Below are positions 18,121-30,090 of a DNA stretch of 64,000 bases, in pieces. The translations under genes were made by a program, and so were the position numbers. This DNA comes from an uncultured Microbacterium sp. (lineage in GTDB: Bacteria > Actinomycetota > Actinomycetes > Actinomycetales > Microbacteriaceae). Location: contig NZ_FLQR01000001.1 of assembly GCF_900078385.1 (NCBI RefSeq), forward strand, positions 248,001-312,000, given 5' to 3'. The notes beneath the pieces are model-generated. The model saw nothing but the letters and a program-made list of their open reading frames with translations. It was not told the origin of the DNA and did no database searches. Position 1 is the first letter of the stretch. Each line of letters begins with the position of its first letter.

Positions 18121-19914
18121 TCAGGCCTCCAGGCGGTCGCCGAGCTTCAGCCACTCGTCCTCGAGGCGGCCGATCTCCTCGGTGAGGTCGTCCCGTCGCC
18201 CGTACAGGGCGGTGAGGCGCTCGTACGGCGCATCCTGACTCGAGGCGATCTCGACGTCCAGCGTCCCGATCTCGCCCTGCAGCCGGGCGATCCGGCGCTC
18301 GAGCGCGGACTGCTCCTTCTCCGCCGCCCGCCGGTCCGCGCCGGACAGGCCCGGCGCGGAGGACGTCGAGGCGCCCGAGGCGGCCGGCGCGACGCTGTCC
18401 TGCGCGCGGCGCAGCCGGAGGTACTCGTCGACTCCGCCGGGGAGGTGACGAAGGCGCCCCTCGAGGATCGCGAACTGCTGGTCGGTGACGCGCTCGAGGA
18501 AGTACCGGTCGTGCGAGACGACGAGGAGCGTCCCGGCCCAGGAGTCCAGGAGATCCTCGATCGCGCCGAGCATGTCGGTGTCGAGGTCGTTGGTCGGCTC
18601 GTCGAGGATGAGGACGTTCGGCTGGTCGAGGAGGATCAGCAGCAGTTGGAGGCGCCGCTTCTGACCACCGGACAGATCCTTCACGGGCGTCGACAGCTGC
18701 TCCGACGAGAACCCCATCCGCTCCAGCAGCTGGCCGGGGGTGAGGTCCTGCGCCTTGGAGCCGGTGCCGATGGTGTAGCTCGTGCGCAGCCGCGAGATGA
18801 CGATCCGGACGGGGTCGGCCATGTGCTCGTCGAGCTCGTCCATCCGCTGCGTGAGCGTCGCGACCTTGACGGTCTTGCCGCGCTTCACGCGGCCGGCCGT
18901 CGCCTCGACAGCGCCGGAGATGAGTCCTAGGAGCGTCGACTTCCCGGCGCCGTTGACGCCCAGGATGCCGGTGCGCTCGCCGGGCGCGATCCGCCACTCC
19001 ACATCCCGCAGCACCATCCGCTCCCCGTAGGAGACGCCGACGTCGAGCAGATCGACGACGTCCTTGCCGAGGCGCGAGACGGCGAGCGACTGCAGCGACA
19101 CCCGATCGCGGATCTCCGGCACATCCGCGATGAGCGCGTTGGCCGCGTCGATGCGGAACTTCGGCTTCGACGTGCGGGCCGGCGCGCCGCGCCGCAGCCA
19201 CGCGAGCTCCTTGCGGGCGATGTTCTGCCGGCGCGCTTCGATGGTCGCCGCCTGCCGGTCGCGCTCGACGCGCTGCAGGATGTACGCGGCGTACCCGCCC
19301 TCGAACGGCTCGACGAGCCGGTCGTGCACCTCCCACGTCGCGGTGCACACCTCGTCGAGGAACCACCGGTCGTGGGTGACGACGAGGAGCCCGCCCGCTG
19401 TCGCGCTCCACCGTCGCTTCAGATGCTCGGCGAGCCACGCGATGCCCTCGACGTCGAGGTGGTTCGTCGGCTCGTCGAGGAACAGCACATCCCAGTCGCC
19501 GGTCAGGAGGCGCGCCAGCGCCACGCGGCGCCGCTGACCGCCGGAGAGCGAGGAGAGGACGGCGTCCCACGGCAGGTCGCCGACGAGCCCCGTGATGACC
19601 TCGCGCACCCGCGCGTCGCCGGCCCACTCGTGCTCGGGGGTGTCGCCGACGATCGCGTTGCCGACGGTGTCGTCGTCGGAGAGCGTCTCGGCCTGGTCGA
19701 GGACCCCGACGGTGACCCCGCCGCGCACCGTGACGCGGCCGCTGTCCGGCGACTGCAGGCCCGCCAGCATCTTCAGGAGGCTGGACTTGCCGTCGCCGTT
19801 GCGGCCGACGACCCCGATGCGGTCGCCCTCGTCCACGCCCAGCGAGACGGAGTCGAAGACGACGCGGGTCGGATACTCGAGGTGCAGGGCCTCGGCCCCC
19901 AGAAGATGCGCCAT
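18121..19914 (-). CDS. ABC-F family ATPase, Uup-like
   Basis: 597 residues with two soluble ABC domains and no membrane segment. Walker A motifs are GRNGDGKSSLL and GVNGAGKSTLL, and signatures are LSGGQRRRVALARLL and LSGGQKRRLQL. A C-terminal coiled coil (AAEKEQSALERRIARLQGEI onwards) resembles that of Uup. ABC-F proteins act on the ribosomal E site, and some give antibiotic protection. ATG 19914 sits just after GGGAGG. The gene lies directly downstream of marR on the same strand, so MarR control is possible. Confidence 0.92.
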   Translation of the reverse strand: MAHLLGAEALHLEYPTRVVFDSVSLGVDEGDRIGVVGRNGDGKSSLLKMLAGLQSPDSGRVTVRGGVTVGVLDQAETLSDDDTVGNAIVGDTPEHEWAGDARVREVITGLVGDLPWDAVLSSLSGGQRRRVALARLLTGDWDVLFLDEPTNHLDVEGIAWLAEHLKRRWSATAGGLLVVTHDRWFLDEVCTATWEVHDRLVEPFEGGYAAYILQRVERDRQAATIEARRQNIARKELAWLRRGAPARTSKPKFRIDAANALIADVPEIRDRVSLQSLAVSRLGKDVVDLLDVGVSYGERMVLRDVEWRIAPGERTGILGVNGAGKSTLLGLISGAVEATAGRVKRGKTVKVATLTQRMDELDEHMADPVRIVISRLRTSYTIGTGSKAQDLTPGQLLERMGFSSEQLSTPVKDLSGGQKRRLQLLLILLDQPNVLILDEPTNDLDTDMLGAIEDLLDSWAGTLLVVSHDRYFLERVTDQQFAILEGRLRHLPGGVDEYLRLRRAQDSVAPAASGASTSSAPGLSGADRRAAEKEQSALERRIARLQGEIGTLDVEIASSQDAPYERLTALYGRRDDLTEEIGRLEDEWLKLGDRLEA

Positions 19915-19937
19915 GTCCCTCCCAGCGTAGAGGGCGC

Positions 19938-20435
19938 TCAGGTGTCGAAGCTGAGACTCAGCTTGCGCAGCAGCCCCGCGAGGCGGTCGCTGTCGGAGCG
20001 GGACAGCACACCGAGCAGCAGGGCCTCGGCGTCGACGAGGCGCGTGATCGCGGCATCCACGCGTGTGCGGCCTTCTTCCGTGAGCGTCACGAGGATGCTG
20101 CGCCCGTCGCCCGGGTCGGCCTCCCGGCGCACGAGCCGCCGGCCCACGAGCCGGTCGATCCGGTTCGTCATCGTGCCGCTGGAGACGAGCGTCTGCTGCA
20201 GGAGCTGCTTGGGGCTCAGCTGGTACGGCTCGCCGGCGCGACGGAGCGCCGAGAGCACGTCCCACTCCCACGGCTCCAGCTCGCTGCGACGGAACGCCTC
20301 CCGGCGCGCGCGGTCGAGATGCCGGGAGAGCCGGTCCACGCGGGAGAGGACCTCGAGCGGGGAGAAGTCGAGATCGGGGCGCTGCCGTCCCCACGCGTCG
20401 ACGATCCGGTCGACTTCGTCATGCTCGCTGGTCAC
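19938..20435 (-). CDS. MarR-family transcriptional regulator
   Basis: 165 residues from GTG 20435. A winged helix is seen: LSPKQLLQQTLVSSGTMTNR is the recognition region, and RREADPGDGRSILVTLTEEG the wing. The start is chosen because GATAAT ends six bases upstream; an ATG at 20459 would add eight residues but overlaps this promoter. It is divergent from the galactanase gene across a large palindrome and upstream of the ABC-F gene, so it may regulate itself and either neighbour. The ligand is unknown. Confidence 0.88.
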   Translation of the reverse strand: MTSEHDEVDRIVDAWGRQRPDLDFSPLEVLSRVDRLSRHLDRARREAFRRSELEPWEWDVLSALRRAGEPYQLSPKQLLQQTLVSSGTMTNRIDRLVGRRLVRREADPGDGRSILVTLTEEGRTRVDAAITRLVDAEALLLGVLSRSDSDRLAGLLRKLSLSFDT

Positions 20436-20441
20436 TCGGTC

Positions 20442-20447
20442 ATTATC
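20442..20447 (-). promoter_or_regulatory. -10 of marR
   Basis: The minus strand reads GATAAT, ending six bases before GTG 20435. No ribosome-binding site. Confidence 0.5.
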
Positions 20448-20473
20448 GCGAACGGGCATGGACCTCGGCGCCG

Positions 20474-24155
<3,682 letters not shown>

Positions 24156-24160
24156 GCGCA

Positions 24161-24192
24161 GGTGCCGGATGCCGTCCGCGGCATCCGGCACC
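24161..24192 (+). terminator. Strong 13-bp hairpin terminator after galactanase
   Basis: GGTGCCGGATGCC (24161-24173) and GGCATCCGGCACC (24180-24192) are perfectly complementary around GTCCGC, 6 bases after the galactanase stop. It lacks a U-run but would separate this gene from the tRNA-glmU unit. Confidence 0.75.
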
Positions 24193-24212
24193 GCGCCCCC
24201 TGCATGGCAGAC

Positions 24213-24218
24213 TTGACA
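24213..24218 (+). promoter_or_regulatory. Consensus -35 upstream of tRNA-Gln
   Basis: A perfect TTGACA lies 35 bases before the mature tRNA-Gln 5' end. The -10 about 17 bp downstream is weak (no clear TAnnnT). It is the only candidate promoter between the terminator and the tRNA. Confidence 0.5.
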
Positions 24219-24247
24219 GGCGGTCCCGGCGCGATCCGGTGCCGTGG

Positions 24248-24319
24248 TCCGCCGTGGTGTAATGGCAGCACGACAGCCTTTGGAGCTGTGAGGTTCAGGT
24301 TCGAGTCCTGGCGGCGGAG
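24248..24319 (+). tRNA. tRNA-Gln (anticodon UUG)
   Basis: 72 nt. The acceptor TCCGCCG pairs with CGGCGGA, the anticodon stem ACAGC/GCTGT frames the loop CTTTGGA (anticodon TTG), and the T arm contains GGTTCGAGTCC. Discriminator is G; CCA is not encoded. The mature 3' end is only two bases before the glmU start codon. Confidence 0.97.
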
Positions 24320-24320
24320 C

Positions 24321-25793
24321 ATGACCGACAACAAACTCGACGACTCGCTCGCTGTCGTGATCCTGGCCGCAGGCCAGGGCACACGGATGAAGTCCGCCCT
24401 GCCGAAGGTGCTGCATCGGATCGGCGGGCGCCCGCTCATCGGGCACGTGCTCGACACGGCGCGCGACCTCGGCCCCGCCCACGTCATCGTCGTCGTGCGC
24501 CACGAGCGCGACCAGGTGGCCGACGCCGTCCTCGGCGTCTCGCCGGAGGTCGTGGTCGTCGACCAGGACGAGATCCCCGGCACGGGCCGCGCCGTCGAGG
24601 TGGCGCTGGACCGCCTCCCCGACTTCGCCGGCGACGTCCTGGTCCTCAGTGGCGACGTGCCGCTCCTGGATGCCGATACGCTCGGCGCCTTCCTGCGCGG
24701 TCACCGCGGACTCGCCGCGGCGGCGACGCTCATGAGCGCCGTGCTGGAGGACCCCACCGGGTACGGCCGCGTCATCCGCGATGCCGACGGCGGCGTGGAC
24801 CGCATCGTCGAGCAGAAGGACGCCTCCGACGCCGAGGCCGCGACCCGGGAGATCAACGCCGGCGTCTACGTCTTCCAGGCGGCGGCGCTGCGCACCCAGC
24901 TGGCCCGCCTCACGACCGACAACGCGCAGGGCGAGAAGTACCTCACCGACGTCATCGGCCTTCTCCGCCGCGACGCGCTCGCCGTCGCGGCATCCGTCGC
25001 CCCCGACGTCTCGCTGACCCTCGGTGTCAACGACCGCGCGCAGCTGGCCGAAGCCGGCCGCATCCTCAACGCCCGCACCGTCCGCCGGTGGCAGCTCGAG
25101 GGCGTCACGATCCAGGACCCCGCGACGACGTGGATCGATGTGACCGCGACGCTCGCCCCCGACGTGACCGTGCTCCCCAACACCCACATCCTCCGGGCCA
25201 CCGTCGTCGCCGCCGGCGCCGTCATCGGACCCGACACGAGCCTCGTGGACTGCGAGGTCGGCGAGGGGGCGACCGTGCGGCGCACCGATGCGACGCTCGC
25301 GGTGATCGGACCGCGGGCCACGGTCGGACCCTTCGCGCACCTGCGTCCCGGGACGCAGCTGGCCGAGGGCGGCAAGATCGGCACGTTCGTGGAGACGAAG
25401 AACGCGATCATCGGCGAGGGCAGCAAGGTCCCGCACCTCAGCTACATCGGCGACACGACCATCGGCCGCGGGGTGAACCTCGGCGCCGGTGCCATCACCG
25501 CGAACTACGACGATGTCGCCAAGCACCGCACCGAGATCGGCGACGAGGTGCATTCCGGCTCGCACAACGTGTTCGTGGCGCCCGTTAGGATCGGAGATGG
25601 CGCGAAGACAGGCGCCGGCGCGGTCATCCGCAAGGACGTCCCGCCCGGTGCGCTCGCTTTGAGCGTCGCCCCTCAGCGCAATGTCGAGGGGTGGGTCGAG
25701 AACCACCGACAAGGGACCGGCGCTGCGGACGCGGCGGCCCGGGCTCGGTCAGCACAGGAAGCGGACGATGTCGCGCAAGAAGAACAAGGTTGA
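24321..25793 (+). CDS. glmU: Bifunctional GlcNAc-1-P uridyltransferase / GlcN-1-P acetyltransferase
   Basis: Makes UDP-GlcNAc for peptidoglycan. It has 490 residues. VVILAAGQGTRMKSALPKVL is the pyrophosphorylase nucleotide loop, and the C-terminal half is a left-handed beta helix of hexapeptide repeats with GNYD-like ITANYDDVAKHRT and SHNVFVAP. ATG 24321 is the only start that keeps the conserved N-terminal strand, yet it begins one base after the tRNA-Gln discriminator. No space remains for a leader or ribosome-binding site outside the tRNA. The 3' end overlaps prs by 26 bp. Confidence 0.95.
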   Translation: MTDNKLDDSLAVVILAAGQGTRMKSALPKVLHRIGGRPLIGHVLDTARDLGPAHVIVVVRHERDQVADAVLGVSPEVVVVDQDEIPGTGRAVEVALDRLPDFAGDVLVLSGDVPLLDADTLGAFLRGHRGLAAAATLMSAVLEDPTGYGRVIRDADGGVDRIVEQKDASDAEAATREINAGVYVFQAAALRTQLARLTTDNAQGEKYLTDVIGLLRRDALAVAASVAPDVSLTLGVNDRAQLAEAGRILNARTVRRWQLEGVTIQDPATTWIDVTATLAPDVTVLPNTHILRATVVAAGAVIGPDTSLVDCEVGEGATVRRTDATLAVIGPRATVGPFAHLRPGTQLAEGGKIGTFVETKNAIIGEGSKVPHLSYIGDTTIGRGVNLGAGAITANYDDVAKHRTEIGDEVHSGSHNVFVAPVRIGDGAKTGAGAVIRKDVPPGALALSVAPQRNVEGWVENHRQGTGAADAAARARSAQEADDVAQEEQG

Positions 25794-26802
25794 TCTCGAC
25801 GTGGAGCGCGGTATCGCCCCCGGCCTCGTCGCCAAGACCAAGAAGCGCCTCGTCGTCGCGACGGGCCGCTCGCACGAAGCGCTCTCGCTGGCCGTCGCGG
25901 ACGCACTGGGCACGGAACTGGTCCCCACGGAGCACCGCACCTTCGCCTCCGGGGAGATCCTGACCCGGTTCGAGGTCTCCATCCGCGGCTGCGACTTCTT
26001 CCTCATCCAGTCGTTCGGCCCCCCGGTCAACGAGTGGCTCATGGAGACGCTCATCATGCTCGACGCCGCCAAGCGCGCGTCCGCCAAGCGCATCACCGTC
26101 GTCGCCCCGTACTACCCGTACTCGCGCCAGGACAAGAAGGGCCGCGGCCGCGAGCCGATCAGCGCCCGCCTCGTCGCCGATCTGCTGCGCACCGCCGGCG
26201 CCGACCGCGTCATGAGCGTCGACCTGCACGCCGCCCAGATCCAGGGCTTCTTCGACGGCCCCGTCGACCACCTCTTCGCCAAGCCGGTGCTCCTGGAGTA
26301 CTTCCAGAAGAACCTGTCCGCGGCCGACCGCGCCAAGCTCACCGTGGTCTCGCCCGACACCGGCCGCGTCCGCGTGGCCGACACCTGGTCGGACAGCCTC
26401 GACGCGCCGCTCGCGATCATCCACAAGCGGCGCGACCCGAACGTCGCCAATCAGGTCACCGTCAACGAGATCGTCGGCGACGTGCGCGGCCGCGTGTGCC
26501 TGCTCGTGGACGACATGATCGACACCGGCGGGACCATCGTGAAGGCGGCGCAGGCGCTCAAGGCCAACGGCGCCGACCGCGTCATCGTCGCGGCGACCCA
26601 CGCGATCTTCAGCGACCCGGCCGTGGCGCGCCTGCAGGACGAGGCGATCGACGAAGTCGTCGTCACCGACACCGTGCCGATCCCGGCCGAGAAGGTCTTC
26701 CCTGGCCTCACGATCCTTCCCATCGCGCCGCTGCTGGCACGCGCGATCAAGGAGGTCTTCGAGGACGGCTCGGTCACCAGCATGTTCGACGGCGCCGCGT
26801 AG
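25768..26802 (+). CDS. prs: Ribose-phosphate pyrophosphokinase
   Basis: Makes PRPP from ribose-5-phosphate and ATP. It has 344 residues from ATG 25768, preceded by AGGAAG at 7 bases inside the end of glmU. Motifs are YYPYSRQDKKGRGREPISAR (flexible loop), VDLHAAQIQGFF, and the PRPP-binding loop LVDDMIDTGGT. The N-terminus MSRKKNKVDLDVERG is about 20-25 residues longer than most family members. glmU-prs adjacency is common in bacteria. Confidence 0.95.
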   Translation: MSRKKNKVDLDVERGIAPGLVAKTKKRLVVATGRSHEALSLAVADALGTELVPTEHRTFASGEILTRFEVSIRGCDFFLIQSFGPPVNEWLMETLIMLDAAKRASAKRITVVAPYYPYSRQDKKGRGREPISARLVADLLRTAGADRVMSVDLHAAQIQGFFDGPVDHLFAKPVLLEYFQKNLSAADRAKLTVVSPDTGRVRVADTWSDSLDAPLAIIHKRRDPNVANQVTVNEIVGDVRGRVCLLVDDMIDTGGTIVKAAQALKANGADRVIVAATHAIFSDPAVARLQDEAIDEVVVTDTVPIPAEKVFPGLTILPIAPLLARAIKEVFEDGSVTSMFDGAA

Positions 26803-26809
26803 CCGGTCC

Positions 26810-26815
26810 TAGACT
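26810..26815 (+). promoter_or_regulatory. -10 of P-type ATPase gene
   Basis: TAGACT ends six bases before ATG 26822. TCGACG, 18 bp upstream at 26786-26791, is a partial -35. No Shine-Dalgarno is seen. Confidence 0.55.
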
Positions 26816-26821
26816 CCGGGC

Positions 26822-29626
26822 ATGGCCACGGCCCCTGCCCCCACCGCCCTCTCCGTCACCGGAGCCCACGCCCTCGAGATCGCCGACGTCCACGCCACGC
26901 TGCGGGCGGACGGGAGCGGACTCGCCGCCGACGATGCCGCTGCGCGCCTGGCAGCGGTCGGCCGGAACGTCCTCCCGGAACCGGCCCGGACGCCCGCCTG
27001 GCTGCGCTTCCTCACGCACTTCAACGACACGCTGATCTACATCCTGTTGGCCGCCGCCGCCATCAAGGCGATCATGGGCGACTGGCTCGACTTCTGGGTC
27101 ATCATGTCCGTCGCGATCATCAACGCCGTGATCGGCTTCGTGCAGGAGGGGCGCGCCGAGAAGGCGCTCGCCGGGATCCGCGGGATGCTGTCGGCCGACG
27201 CGAGCGTCCGCCGCGACGGCGGGTGGACCACGATCCCGGCCGCCGAGCTCGTTCCGGGCGACATCGTCCGGCTCGCGCCCGGTGACAAGGTCCCGGCCGA
27301 TCTGCGTCTCACGCAGGCGCACCAGCTGCGGGTCGACGAGGCCGCGCTCACGGGCGAGTCGGTGCCGTCGTCGAAGCAGGTCGAGCCGGTCGCGGAGACC
27401 GCAGGAGTCGGCGACCGCACGTCGATGGCCTTCTCCGGAACGATCGTCTCGGGCGGGCAGGGCCGCGGCATCGTGACGGGGACCGGCGCCGGCACGGAGA
27501 TCGGGAAGATCCAGGCCCTCGTCGGCGACGCCGGCAGTCTCGCGACCCCGCTGACCAAACAGCTCGCCGCCTTCGGGAAGGTCCTGACCCTCGTCATCCT
27601 CGGCATGGCCGTCGTCATGCTGCTGATCGGCAAGTACCTGCACGGGATGGAGCTGGGGGAGCTCACGTCGGCGACCATCGGCTTCGCGGTCGCCGCGATC
27701 CCGGAGGGCCTCCCGGCGCTCGTGACGATCACCCTCGCCATCGGCGTCCAGCAGATGGCCCGGCGTCGCGCGATCACGCGCAAGCTCCCCGCCGTCGAGA
27801 CCCTCGGCTCGGTCACGACCGTCTGCTCGGACAAGACCGGCACACTCACCAAGAACGAGATGACGGTGCGCCGCCTCGTCACCCCGCTCGGGAGGTACCG
27901 CACGAGCGGACTGGGCTATCAGCCGGAGGGGGAGATCCTCGCCGAGGACGGCGGGGCGCGCGCGTCCGGCGCCGACCTCGCGGCGCTCCTGGCCGCCGGA
28001 ACGCTCTGCAACGACGCGCACATCGTCGACGGACCCGAAGGATGGATGCTCGTGGGCGAGCCCACCGAGGGGGCCCTGAAGGTCGTCGCGATCAAGGGCG
28101 GCGCGACGGCCGAGGGCACGCGCCGCATCGGCGTCGTCCCGTTCGACTCGGAGCACAAGTTCATGGCGACACTGAACGAGTCGCCGGACGGGGCGCGGGC
28201 CATCCTCGTGAAGGGGGCGCCGGACCGGCTGCTGGATCGATCGCTGACGCAGCGCGGCGCCGACGGCTCCGTCCCCCTCGACCGCGCGTTCTGGGAGCAC
28301 GCCGTCGACGAGCTGAGCGCGCAGGGCCTCCGCGTCCTCGCGGGCGCCCGCAAGCCCACGCGTGCGGCGCACGTCGCGATGGACGACCTCGAGGATCTGG
28401 AGTTCCTGGGCCTCTGGGGCATCCTCGACCCGCCGCGGCCGGAGGCCATCGAGGCCATCTCCGACTGCCACGCCGCCGGCATCCGCGTGAAGATGATCAC
28501 CGGCGACCACGCCGGCACGGCCCTCGCGATCAGTCGGGAGATGGGTCTCGTCGGCGGGGAGGGCGACGTCCGGGTCCTCACGGGCGGCGAGCTCGAGGCG
28601 CTCAGCCAGGAGCAGCTCAAGGAGGTCGTCCGGGACGTCGACGTGTACGCGCGGACGAGCCCCGAGCACAAGATCCGCATCGTCCGTGCCCTCCAGTCCC
28701 ACGGCGAGGTCGTCGCGATGACGGGCGACGGCGTCAACGACGCCCCCGCCCTCACCCGCGCCGACGTCGGGGTGGCGATGGGCATCAAGGGCACCGAGGC
28801 GACGAAGGAGGCGGCCGAGATCGTCCTGGCCGACGACAACTTCGCGACGATCCGCAGCGCCATCCGCGAGGGCCGGCGCATCTACGACAACCTCCGGAAG
28901 TCCGTCGTCTTCATCCTCCCCACCAACGGCGCCCAGTCCCTCGTCATCCTCATCGCCGTCGTCTTCGGCCTGACCCTTCCGCTGACCCCCGTGCAGGTGC
29001 TGTGGGTCAACATGGTCACGGCCGTGACGCTGTCGCTCGCGCTCGCCTACGAGCCCGCCGAAGCGGGCATCATGACCCGGCCGCCCCGCCGCCCCGGGGG
29101 CTCGATCATCTCGATGCGGGAGCTCGGCTTCGTGCTCACGGTGTCGCTCCTCATCGGCGGGGCGACGCTCGCGATCTTCGGGCTCGTCGTCGCGGCCGGC
29201 CACGACATCGCCTACGCCCGCACCGAGGCCGTGACGATGCTCGCGCTCGGGCAGCTCGCCTTCCTCTTCAACTGCCGCTTCCTGTCGCGCTCGAGCCTCA
29301 CTCCGCAGGTGCTCCGCGGCAACCCGGTCATCTGGTGGTCGGCGCTCGCGCTCATCGTGCTGCAGCTGATCTACACGTACGTCCCGTTCATGAACACCCT
29401 CTTCGAATCCCGGCCCCTCGCCGCGCAGGACTGGCTCCTCCCGCTCGCGCTGTCGATCGTGATCTTCCTGGTCGTCGAGGCGCTCAAATGGGTGCGGCGG
29501 CGCGGAACGGAAGGATCCATGCATCCGCATTCGGAGCGGGAGCATAGGTTGGTCGGTGAGGATGCCGGAACCGCATCCCCCCGCGGAGACCGAGATCGTC
29601 CAGCGACCCCAGGAGGACCGCCATGA
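26822..29626 (+). CDS. P2-type cation-transporting ATPase (calcium-pump-like)
   Basis: 934-residue frame. It has an N-terminal cation-ATPase domain, then membrane helices near 65-110 and 255-305. TGES lies in the actuator domain and VAAIPEGLPALVTITLA is the M4 ion-site helix. SDKTGTLTKNEM carries the phosphorylated Asp337, and MTGDGVNDAPAL is the hinge. PEGL in M4 is typical of P2A/P2B calcium and related pumps; the ion is inferred. The last 37 or so residues after KWVRRR are polar and unlike a pump C-terminus, and coincide with the promoter and Shine-Dalgarno of the next gene, which overlaps as ATGA. Confidence 0.92.
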   Translation: MATAPAPTALSVTGAHALEIADVHATLRADGSGLAADDAAARLAAVGRNVLPEPARTPAWLRFLTHFNDTLIYILLAAAAIKAIMGDWLDFWVIMSVAIINAVIGFVQEGRAEKALAGIRGMLSADASVRRDGGWTTIPAAELVPGDIVRLAPGDKVPADLRLTQAHQLRVDEAALTGESVPSSKQVEPVAETAGVGDRTSMAFSGTIVSGGQGRGIVTGTGAGTEIGKIQALVGDAGSLATPLTKQLAAFGKVLTLVILGMAVVMLLIGKYLHGMELGELTSATIGFAVAAIPEGLPALVTITLAIGVQQMARRRAITRKLPAVETLGSVTTVCSDKTGTLTKNEMTVRRLVTPLGRYRTSGLGYQPEGEILAEDGGARASGADLAALLAAGTLCNDAHIVDGPEGWMLVGEPTEGALKVVAIKGGATAEGTRRIGVVPFDSEHKFMATLNESPDGARAILVKGAPDRLLDRSLTQRGADGSVPLDRAFWEHAVDELSAQGLRVLAGARKPTRAAHVAMDDLEDLEFLGLWGILDPPRPEAIEAISDCHAAGIRVKMITGDHAGTALAISREMGLVGGEGDVRVLTGGELEALSQEQLKEVVRDVDVYARTSPEHKIRIVRALQSHGEVVAMTGDGVNDAPALTRADVGVAMGIKGTEATKEAAEIVLADDNFATIRSAIREGRRIYDNLRKSVVFILPTNGAQSLVILIAVVFGLTLPLTPVQVLWVNMVTAVTLSLALAYEPAEAGIMTRPPRRPGGSIISMRELGFVLTVSLLIGGATLAIFGLVVAAGHDIAYARTEAVTMLALGQLAFLFNCRFLSRSSLTPQVLRGNPVIWWSALALIVLQLIYTYVPFMNTLFESRPLAAQDWLLPLALSIVIFLVVEALKWVRRRGTEGSMHPHSEREHRLVGEDAGTASPRGDRDRPATPGGPP

Positions 29627-30090
29627 TCCGCACCACCTCGCTTTCCCGCCGCGCCGGCTTCGCCGCCGCGGCGTCCGTCGCCGGCATGGCCGCCCTCGCC
29701 GGGTGCGCCGGCACCACGACCCCCGCGGCCACCGCCGACCCGGACGAGGCCGAGAGCGCTCCGCTGCAGACCGGCAGTGCGGGAGCGGCCGGCTACGCCG
29801 ACGGCACGTACTCCGCGGACGGGTCCTACCTCGACGGCGGGGGCACGGTCGAGACCATCTCGGTCACCGTCACCCTCGAGGGCGACGTCATCACCGACGT
29901 CCAGGTGACCGGCGATCCGCAGAACCCCGAGTCCGAGCGGTACCAGTCCGAGTTCATCGGGGGCATCTCCGGCGAGGTCGTCGGCAAGGACATCGACGAG
30001 GTCTCCGTCGACCGCGTCGCCGGCTCGTCCCTCACCAGTGGCGGCTTCAACGACGCGCTGGCGGCGATCCGGGACGACGCGGCGGCATGA
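29623..30090 (+). CDS. FMN-binding lipoprotein, ApbE substrate
   Basis: 155 residues. A signal sequence with lipobox ALAGC puts the mature N-terminus at Cys28, so the protein is tethered outside the membrane. The rest is an FMN_bind domain (YADGTYSADGSY, then GDVITDVQVTGDPQ). Near the C-terminus DRVAGSSLTSGGF matches the ApbE flavinylation motif DxxSGAT with Ser136 in place of the usual Thr acceptor. GGAGGACC precedes ATG 29623. Its stop overlaps the apbE start. It should carry covalent FMN and act as an extracytoplasmic electron carrier. Confidence 0.88.
   Translation: MIRTTSLSRRAGFAAAASVAGMAALAGCAGTTTPAATADPDEAESAPLQTGSAGAAGYADGTYSADGSYLDGGGTVETISVTVTLEGDVITDVQVTGDPQNPESERYQSEFIGGISGEVVGKDIDEVSVDRVAGSSLTSGGFNDALAAIRDDAAA

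Noticed and set aside
24248..24319. tRNA-Gln as an integration site for an island
   Set aside because: No integrase, no duplicated tRNA end nearby and the flanking genes are core metabolism.
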